From: Methanoregula sp.
GTDB lineage: Archaea; Halobacteriota; Methanomicrobia; Methanomicrobiales; Methanospirillaceae
Assembly (NCBI GenBank): GCA_030651815.1
Contig: JAUSBW010000212.1
Coordinates: 1 to 38,677, forward strand
Length of the DNA: 38,677 bases
Direction: 5' to 3'
The position numbers and the translations under genes are program-made. Positions 25,112 to 31,387 of the stretch are shown piece by piece. Each line of letters starts with the position of its first letter. The first letter of the stretch is position 1. Under the pieces are notes generated by a model, which did no database searches, had not been told where the DNA came from, and worked only from the letters and a program-made list of their open reading frames with translations.

Positions 25112-26365
25112 TTAGATCTTTGTTGTCGCCCAGTTGGCGAAGTGATCCGTGGTCACTGCCATGTCTCTCTGCATGAGCATGTTCACCGTCTCTTTCAATG
25201 TCCTGATGGCTGCGGGATGCATCATCATGAAGATATCCACCCCCGCAAGGAGCAGGGTGATACCATTTATTGTCTCCCAGAGCGGACCCCGCAGTTCCCG
25301 TGATCCGTACTTCGGATCCATCTTCATCCATGCCTCCCTCGCCGCCCATGCATTTGTGGCTGCAGAGATCGTTGGATGCTGGAGTTCCGTATCTCCCATC
25401 AGTGCCGCATGCCGGGCGCGTTCATGAATGGTAAATGAATACTCCAGGCCGTACCCGAGTGCAACGGTGGTGAGATCCATCACGATATCCTCAGGGGGGA
25501 GGTATTCGTAGAGCCTGCGGTTCATCTCTTTTGCCTTGTTCAGGTCAAGCCCGGTAAACCCGAGAACGGCATGACCGTGCTCTTTTGCTGCCAGTGCCAC
25601 ACCCTCAAGGGTCTTTGCATTGGCCATATCCAGGGTAAGGGAGTTAAACAGTACCCGTTCACCTGCAGCGATCTCTGCAACTTTTTTGAACACCTCTGCA
25701 TCCTTGTGCGGATCGCCGCACCCGCCGATAATCAGGGGTACGTCCACTGCCTGCAGCACCTCCTCAACAGTTCGCGCTGCATCTGCAGGTGACCTGTCAC
25801 TGATGAGCGGGTCAGTGGACATGAGATGGACAGTGACCATATCCGCGCCAAATTTTTTGACGTTCATCCGCGCCCATTCTGCCGGATCGCTCATCACGTC
25901 CTTAATATTGGCTTTAAGCGCCATCGGCAGGTGCAGATCTGTATCAAAAACATCGAGAGCAAATACCGGGGGATGGACGGGGGGCTTGTCCGCATATACA
26001 AACGGCCGGGAATTGGCCCCGCCAATGACTACAGATCTTCCCCTGCTCCCTCCTTCGCTTTTTGTTGCACCCAGCCGGACTTCGCGGATGCTGCCTGTGA
26101 ATTCCTCTTGTGGGGGGACAAATGTCTCCGAAAGGAGCGAGGTTGGTTTTACTCTGGCTGCCGCCGGAGAACCTGAGATGACCGTGGATGACTGAGAAGG
26201 TGTAATGGACGTTCCCATCATAGGTATCCAGAGTTCAAGGTCCCCAATCTCCATGGAGAAATTCTCAAATTCCATCTTCTCTACGCCGGAGAGCAGCGAA
26301 AGAAAGCGGGGTATGGCATCCTGAAATGCTTCGTTTCCTTTCCGGTTGTTGTTATGATCGCACAT
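25112..26365 (-). CDS. cdhD: CODH/ACS corrinoid iron-sulfur protein, small subunit (delta)
   Basis: 417 residues, normal for archaeal CdhD. An N-terminal region of about 75 residues (FENFSMEIGDLELWIPMMG) leads into a TIM-barrel with LPMALKANIKDVMSDPAEWA, ADMVTVHLMSTDP, VPLIIGGCGDPHKD and NSLTLDMANAK. It pairs with CdhE, binds the corrinoid on one face and takes part in methyl transfer. It begins one base after the cdhC stop, with no cooC between them, unlike the Methanosarcina operons. Confidence 0.96.
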   Translation of the reverse strand: MCDHNNNRKGNEAFQDAIPRFLSLLSGVEKMEFENFSMEIGDLELWIPMMGTSITPSQSSTVISGSPAAARVKPTSLLSETFVPPQEEFTGSIREVRLGATKSEGGSRGRSVVIGGANSRPFVYADKPPVHPPVFALDVFDTDLHLPMALKANIKDVMSDPAEWARMNVKKFGADMVTVHLMSTDPLISDRSPADAARTVEEVLQAVDVPLIIGGCGDPHKDAEVFKKVAEIAAGERVLFNSLTLDMANAKTLEGVALAAKEHGHAVLGFTGLDLNKAKEMNRRLYEYLPPEDIVMDLTTVALGYGLEYSFTIHERARHAALMGDTELQHPTISAATNAWAAREAWMKMDPKYGSRELRGPLWETINGITLLLAGVDIFMMMHPAAIRTLKETVNMLMQRDMAVTTDHFANWATTKI

Positions 26366-26366
26366 G

Positions 26367-27764
26367 TTATTCGCCCTTCCTCATATCTTTCGGCTTGATC
26401 GTCTGGACGATCACGCGATCTGCATAGATCCGTGCATTCTTTAAGATGATCTTAAAACCACCTGTGGTAATGGGAAAATCCCCTCCGGCAAACACCTGCA
26501 CTGCAGCGGGCCGGACCTTGTCTTCTCCACTCATGCTCTCTTCCTCCTCCGTCTCCCAGCGCTCCACGACCGGATGCGAGCCGGACATGAGAAAATCACG
26601 GAGCTCGCTTACTGTTTTCACATCCAGTTCTGTTGCAATTTTATCAAAAAGTGTGACCGGGATGCACTCTTTCATCTGTTCTTTTAAGTCAGAAGGCATC
26701 CAGGCAACGCGGCTATATCCACCGTCAGCGATCATGAATTTCGGAGACCGCATATATTCAAGGGATATGCCGTGGAACCCGTCCACCTGCCGTCCACCAC
26801 CGGTGGAATCTGCCATAGCCGAAAACGGCAGCCCGTTCACGGTGATAGCGGAGTATCCCCGCATCACGATCCCGAAGCCATCAACTTCAGGGATATAGAA
26901 TGCGATACCCTCAAAGCACCCGCATGACGTGTGCGGGAATGCAAACGCACTGTAGAGGTAGATCCGGTTCACCTCTCCAAGCGAGCGTTTCTTTGCGCTC
27001 TCGTTAATTCCGGCAAACTCACCCTTTTCGGTATCAAGGCATTCGCCTTTTTCAATGGCGAAAATGGGACCTTTTGGATCGATCCGTGCTGCTGCCCTGC
27101 CGTCAAGCCAGCTGATCGCACCGCAGTTCGCATACCGCTGTGGGGTGATCATACATACGTGGCTTGGCGCAAACGACTGGCAGAGGGCGCACCCGTAGAA
27201 TACGTCCACGTCATCGTCTGTCAGTCCCCGTGCACGGGCGTCACGGGCTTCATATGCGCTCCTTGCCTCGATATAGACAGGTGAAATTTTTTCCGCGTCA
27301 GTGTAGAAGGTAATCTGAATCCGCTCGATCATGGGCAGTTCGCTTTTCAGGAGACGTTCAAGCACCATGCCCACAAATCTGAGGCTCGTAAACCTGCGGT
27401 TGAATGCCTTTTTGCAAACCCGGGTCCATATGTCGTAGCGCTGGTTCAGGTGCATGAATCCTTCGATATAATTTGTATATTCGTGAATACGGCGCTCGAT
27501 CACCCCCTCGATATCCTCTTCAAGATCTTTGCCGGCGATCTCGACCAGGATTCCCAGCGGATATTTATTCCCGGCCTCCATCGCGGAGATGTCGGGGCCG
27601 ATAATATTGATCAAACCATCGGTAACCTGATTAAGCGCCCGCACTCTGACCAGTTCGAATTTTTCCTCAATATCTGGTCCGCCAAGCTCAACGTACATGT
27701 CAGTTTTACGGATCCGCTCACCTGCATGCACGAGCCCGACATCGACCGGTATATCCTTAAACAT
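26367..27764 (-). CDS. cdhC: Acetyl-CoA synthase, CODH/ACS beta subunit
   Basis: 465 residues; archaeal CdhC lacks the N-terminal CODH-docking domain of the bacterial enzyme, and so does this one. A-cluster ligands are complete: C192, C195, C204 and C214 for the [4Fe-4S] part and C281-G-C283 for the two-metal site (HTSCGCFEG). It makes or splits acetyl-CoA from methyl-corrinoid, CO and CoA. A Glu-rich linker near residues 400-410 precedes a small C-terminal domain, as in other methanogens. It starts 5 bases after cdhB. Confidence 0.97.
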   Translation of the reverse strand: MFKDIPVDVGLVHAGERIRKTDMYVELGGPDIEEKFELVRVRALNQVTDGLINIIGPDISAMEAGNKYPLGILVEIAGKDLEEDIEGVIERRIHEYTNYIEGFMHLNQRYDIWTRVCKKAFNRRFTSLRFVGMVLERLLKSELPMIERIQITFYTDAEKISPVYIEARSAYEARDARARGLTDDDVDVFYGCALCQSFAPSHVCMITPQRYANCGAISWLDGRAAARIDPKGPIFAIEKGECLDTEKGEFAGINESAKKRSLGEVNRIYLYSAFAFPHTSCGCFEGIAFYIPEVDGFGIVMRGYSAITVNGLPFSAMADSTGGGRQVDGFHGISLEYMRSPKFMIADGGYSRVAWMPSDLKEQMKECIPVTLFDKIATELDVKTVSELRDFLMSGSHPVVERWETEEEESMSGEDKVRPAAVQVFAGGDFPITTGGFKIILKNARIYADRVIVQTIKPKDMRKGE

Positions 27765-27769
27765 CTCTC

Positions 27770-28354
27770 TCAGTCCTCCACGTGCTCAATGATTGCTTTT
27801 AAGTTCTCCAGCCAGTCCCTGCCAGATATATTTGAAAACGACCAGCACGCGTGAGGCTGGTACGTATTGTCGAGCGTCATGGTCCTGATCTGTGGGGCGA
27901 AGTGTTTGAGTCCTGACAGGATCGTGGACTCCATATAATTCGGCAACCCGGCAAAAATTGCGAGGTCGTAAGGTCCTTTTCCGTCAATCCCTTTCCAATC
28001 AGGGTCTGTGAGCCGGTGTCCGATCTCAATTGCCGGCATGATCCCTGCTTTGGTGTAATCACGCTCAAGGAGCGCCGGGTTCGTATGTGGTGTTGCGATG
28101 ACCGAAATATTGCCCTTTTGCGCCAGCTCAAGAAGGTAGTCGAGCATCTTTTTATCATCAATGTCAATCTCTGCCGCACGGTGCCCGATGATCAGGACAG
28201 GGTGTTTCGCCTTCCTGATACCATCTCCCCAACCCATACTTCCCATGCCACGGCGTCCGATGATTCGGACAGAATGTTTTGCCCTCCTGATGCTGCCCGA
28301 TGCTGTTTCCGGTCCTGCGACCCCGGCAATCTGCCGCGGTTCAATAATTGTCAT
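27770..28354 (-). CDS. cdhB: CODH/ACS epsilon subunit with internal N-terminal duplication
   Basis: 194 residues, longer than the usual ~170. The core has HPVLIIGHRAAE, VIATPHTNPALLE, GPYDLAIFAGLPNYME and DNTYQPHACWSFSN. The epsilon subunit binds CdhA tightly and may hold FAD. The extra length comes from a repeated segment: RRAKHSVRIIGRRG and then RKAKHPVLIIGHRA, 24 residues later. In DNA this is a 72-base tandem copy (28184-28219 and 28256-28291 match at about 30 of 36 positions). The start at 28354 lies a few bases after the cdhA stop with AAGGAG upstream. Confidence 0.93.
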   Translation of the reverse strand: MTIIEPRQIAGVAGPETASGSIRRAKHSVRIIGRRGMGSMGWGDGIRKAKHPVLIIGHRAAEIDIDDKKMLDYLLELAQKGNISVIATPHTNPALLERDYTKAGIMPAIEIGHRLTDPDWKGIDGKGPYDLAIFAGLPNYMESTILSGLKHFAPQIRTMTLDNTYQPHACWSFSNISGRDWLENLKAIIEHVED

Positions 28355-28360
28355 ACTTCT

Positions 28361-30718
28361 TCACAGCTCCTTTTTTATGATCTGATGTGACAGGAGCGTT
28401 GGATCGGGAATGATCGTCTCCTTCCAGCCCCGTTCCTCAAGCACCCGCGTTATCTCTCCTTTCATGGTAACGGGGACGTCCATTGCGGTCCGCACAAACA
28501 GGTGAATATCATCGGGAATGGTGCCAAAAAGCTTCCGGTGGAGGTCGATGTAATGTGTGAGCTTGGTCGCCCTGCCCTTTACGGTGTCGTTCGGGCGCAT
28601 GCAGAGTTTGGCGATCATCACCATCGCCTCTTCCTTGGTCTCTGCGGCAAAGAACAGGTGCTCGGGAACCGGTCCGACATACACCTTCTCACCGGTCCGC
28701 CGGTCGTGCACGTACCAGTCCTGCTCCCGATCTGCTCTCCCGAGCAGCATCCGGCGATACTTTGTCCCGTGCGGTCCGACCACAACGGGGATGCCGAGGC
28801 GCCAGAACCCGCTCATGATCGACGCTGCTTTCTGGGACATCGCCCCCCATGCAACGCCAACCGCCCCGACACGGTTGTGGACATAATCCGCGATCTCTTC
28901 GTAGTTTCCCCGCAACGGGCGTCTGCCAAAGATGCTCGCAATCTTGACTGCCGCCCCTGAGATATGGGCGTTTGCAACACAGGGGCCCACATTCACAATG
29001 CCTCCCGCTTCAAAGGATCCCGGATACATCTCGTACGCGGTTTTACCCTCCTCGTTCCGGTACATACCGGCTGACATCGCAGAACACCCGGATGTACAGA
29101 CAATATACCGCCGCTTTGCAAACTCCATGCACATCTCCGCAACCTCTTGGCCTCCTTTCGGGTAATTCGAACAGCCGACAAATGCCACTACGCCGGGTAT
29201 GTCTCCCAGAACAATCGGACCTCCTACCTTCCGTATCTCGGTGTCCTGTATCGCACCCCTGCCGGTACGGATCTTAAAGGTTTCCTCCCGCATCTTCTGC
29301 GCAGCCGCGGAAACGATCATGGTGTAGAGGGGAATCTCCTGCGGACATACCTGTTCACAGCGGGCACAGCCAGCACACTCGTCGTATATGTCTATGAGTT
29401 TCCTGAAATTGCCCTGGCCTGCCGCCTTTATGCTTTCAGGGATGTTTAGCTCGTTGGGACACGCACGCTGGCACACCAGGCACATATTGGACTGGGTGCA
29501 GATCTTCGCATAGTCGATGATCTCCTGAGAGGGGAGTAACGTGCCGGATTTTTTCCGCTCCGGTGCCACCGCACATGCAGTTCTGACGGCAACTTCTCCC
29601 ACCTTATCTGGATCGAGAATGAGGACGCCGGGAGCTTTCCCGCTTACGAGGTCAGCAACAATCTCGTCGGCAGGATCCCGTGTCCGGTCGGTAAGACCCA
29701 GGCAATTCTTTTCCGAGGTTGCAATGAAAGGTGCCCGGATGCGCTCCGCTTCGATGAGGCTGTCGCAGCGGATGCACTGCTCATCCACGACGATCACATC
29801 TGGAATGCCGCTCCGGATATACCGGAGCTGCCATGACATGGGTCCGATGATCTTTGCCTTCGGTGAATACCGCGTTGCATCGATTGCGGTGCAGCAGATC
29901 CCCGTGACCTCAACTTCGTCGGAAAGGCGTTTGTCTTTAAGGTAATCGATGATATTAATTGCAGGAAGGACGTTGTGTCCGATGACAAGAATGACCGGTT
30001 TTTTTGTGTCCACAACCCCCATGCCGAGTTCCACAAGCGGGGCGTCTGGATCCGCTTTCGGGAAACCGAATACAGAAATCTGGGCGATATCGGCGACTTC
30101 CATCCCGACCTGGTCGATCATGCCGGCATGAAGCACTTTTGACTCAAAGTCGAGGTGATTGCCTTCCTGCCCGGTATGGGTGGCGGAGAGGAGCTGGGTG
30201 AGCTGGTTTTCGAGATAGTCGAGCACAGTTTCAAGGTCGCCAAGCGTTTCGGGTTTAATGCCGCACACAAGCCGTATGGTGGGCGCCTCGACCCCGACTG
30301 CAAGCCCGCCCGTATCGAGCAGGTGATCGCTCCCGAACTTCTGGATTGTATGCGTAACAAGCTCCCGTGCATGGCTGGTGTGTGTAGCGGCTCCAATGCA
30401 GGCAGCCAGAAGGTAGGTGCGGGATTGTTGCGTCGACATGTTGATCCCACACGCTCCCCGCTTATTACCCGTGAGATCGCATTTCCCGTAGGTGCAGAGA
30501 TCGCAGTGATCACTGAATGGCAGGTAAAACGGCTGGTATCGCGCAAGAAGTTTTTTATCCCAGTTGCGAAGGGCAGTCATCGAGGGGAAGGGTGTTGGCC
30601 CCTGAAGTTCGGTCCAGTTGTCCTGCCTGAATTTTCCTATGGAGATCTCAAGATCCTTAATCTTCCCGATATCGGACTGCAGTTCCCTGATTTTGAGATT
30701 GATGCCCTTATCCGTCAT
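28361..30718 (-). CDS. cdhA: CO dehydrogenase, CODH/ACS alpha subunit
   Basis: 785 residues from the ATG at 30718 (a GTG at 30727 is also in frame). N-terminal Fe-S ligands are C72, C75, C80 and C90. Two ferredoxin-type motifs typical of archaeal CdhA lie at about 407-420 (CTQSNMCLVCQRACP) and 448-458 (CAGCARCEQVCP). C-cluster candidates include H249, C315 (DEQC), FVGCSNY, TSGCSA and GPCVANAH. It catalyses reversible oxidation of CO to CO2 and gives electrons to ferredoxin. I chose the ATG because it overlaps the stop of a short upstream frame (ATGA) derived from the start of an acs gene, which suggests coupled translation. Confidence 0.96.
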   Translation of the reverse strand: MTDKGINLKIRELQSDIGKIKDLEISIGKFRQDNWTELQGPTPFPSMTALRNWDKKLLARYQPFYLPFSDHCDLCTYGKCDLTGNKRGACGINMSTQQSRTYLLAACIGAATHTSHARELVTHTIQKFGSDHLLDTGGLAVGVEAPTIRLVCGIKPETLGDLETVLDYLENQLTQLLSATHTGQEGNHLDFESKVLHAGMIDQVGMEVADIAQISVFGFPKADPDAPLVELGMGVVDTKKPVILVIGHNVLPAINIIDYLKDKRLSDEVEVTGICCTAIDATRYSPKAKIIGPMSWQLRYIRSGIPDVIVVDEQCIRCDSLIEAERIRAPFIATSEKNCLGLTDRTRDPADEIVADLVSGKAPGVLILDPDKVGEVAVRTACAVAPERKKSGTLLPSQEIIDYAKICTQSNMCLVCQRACPNELNIPESIKAAGQGNFRKLIDIYDECAGCARCEQVCPQEIPLYTMIVSAAAQKMREETFKIRTGRGAIQDTEIRKVGGPIVLGDIPGVVAFVGCSNYPKGGQEVAEMCMEFAKRRYIVCTSGCSAMSAGMYRNEEGKTAYEMYPGSFEAGGIVNVGPCVANAHISGAAVKIASIFGRRPLRGNYEEIADYVHNRVGAVGVAWGAMSQKAASIMSGFWRLGIPVVVGPHGTKYRRMLLGRADREQDWYVHDRRTGEKVYVGPVPEHLFFAAETKEEAMVMIAKLCMRPNDTVKGRATKLTHYIDLHRKLFGTIPDDIHLFVRTAMDVPVTMKGEITRVLEERGWKETIIPDPTLLSHQIIKKEL

Positions 30719-30813
30719 GTGCTCCACACCAGGCTTATGCGTCTTTTGTACTGCGGGTCGGGTGTGTAATCCTTCACATCGTCGACGAGTTTGACATCAG
30801 ATGATTCCTTCAT
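30715..30813 (-). CDS. Truncated acs 5' end kept as leader reading frame of cdhA
   Basis: A 32-codon frame from the ATG at 30813 to TGA at 30715-30717. Its product begins MKESSDVKLV and continues D-D-V-K-D-Y-T-P-D-P-Q-Y-K-R; Acs in this window begins [10 protein letters not shown] and continues [14 protein letters not shown]. About 15 of the first 24 positions agree, so it is a former acs start. The remaining nine codons are unrelated. AAGGTG lies upstream as in acs. The TGA overlaps the cdhA ATG. Translation of the leader would bring ribosomes to cdhA; the peptide itself probably has no role. Confidence 0.8.
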   Translation of the reverse strand: MKESSDVKLVDDVKDYTPDPQYKRRISLVWST

Positions 30814-31176
30814 TCTTTTCGCACCTTTTTTGGGTTCCGGTTATACCAGATACTTGTAGGAGATGCCCTGAACCGGAATTTCATCCAATCCGGCATCCTT
30901 ATGTTCAGCGTCGTGAAAACGACCTCTATTCTACAATTGACACCTTACGGTAAGTACGGTTCAATTGCACAAGGGTTCGCAGGGGAACCAGATCATCACA
31001 GAACGCGGAAGTTAAAAAAACTTCCCCGATACTTCCGCAAGAAGAGAATTACAATGATTCTCTTTCTACTGCACTACTTCCTGATACACTGCCATCTTTC
31101 GGATTCTTCCCTCCTGTTGAAACAATCTAACATGATTAATCATTATAATTAAAAAAGCCTTTTGGTTGTAAATATC
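30743..31176 (-). repeat. Direct repeat copy 2: acs-type leader in front of cdhA
   Basis: Same orientation and nearly the same length as 11901-12328, aligning from the far promoter region down to about codon 23 of acs. Upstream of 31176 and downstream of 30743 the similarity ends. Because the copy includes acs coding sequence, cdhA appears to have acquired the acs control region, not the reverse. The repeats bracket 18.4 kb containing cdhA to the second CooC gene. Confidence 0.85.
31007..31149 (-). promoter_or_regulatory. cdhA promoter/leader elements
   Basis: These mirror the acs elements. ATTACAATGATT lies at 31048-31059, with its inverted partner at 31138-31149 (one mismatch). AGAGAAT-N7-ATTCTCT at 31043-31063 is unchanged. 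The hairpin has arms 31007-31013 and 31019-31025 (GGAAGTT/AACTTCC); where acs has a C-G closing pair, this copy has T-A, so pairing is kept. TTTTTTAATTATAA on the minus strand (about 31144-31157) is the best TATA candidate, giving a leader of about 300 bases. A long regulatory 5' leader of cdh mRNA is known in Methanosarcina, but homology to it is not claimed. Confidence 0.5.
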
Positions 31177-31387
31177 AGAGTTGTAATAATTGCCATGATC
31201 ATCAGTTGAAAAATCAATAAAAATCAAACGGTCAAATGCCAGAGCGCATGTATTGATTGTGTCCAATAATCGGTTAAGATCTCTATTTCAAAAGGTAACA
31301 TCTGTCATGAAAATTTTGAAATCTGCCGACGACAGAGCAGACAGCTGGAAATTGAGTTTTGAGTGCAAAATTTCCATTTGCCCTCGG
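31177..31387. other. Intergenic region before the acs-type repeat
   Basis: About 210 bases between the end of the U32 gene and the repeat. It is A/T-rich. Short frames are open on both strands but resemble nothing. I see no tRNA or strong hairpin. Confidence 0.4.

Noticed and set aside
30155-30769. Plus-strand open frame (204 codons) opposite the start of cdhA
   Set aside because: It lies antisense to conserved CdhA sequence and to the acs-derived leader, and has no family resemblance.
31066-31266. Short minus-strand frame inside the cdh leader, similar to one at 12227-12448 in the acs leader
   Set aside because: Similarity follows from the duplicated DNA. The frames differ by indels and non-synonymous changes and lack a ribosome-binding site, so a conserved peptide is not supported.
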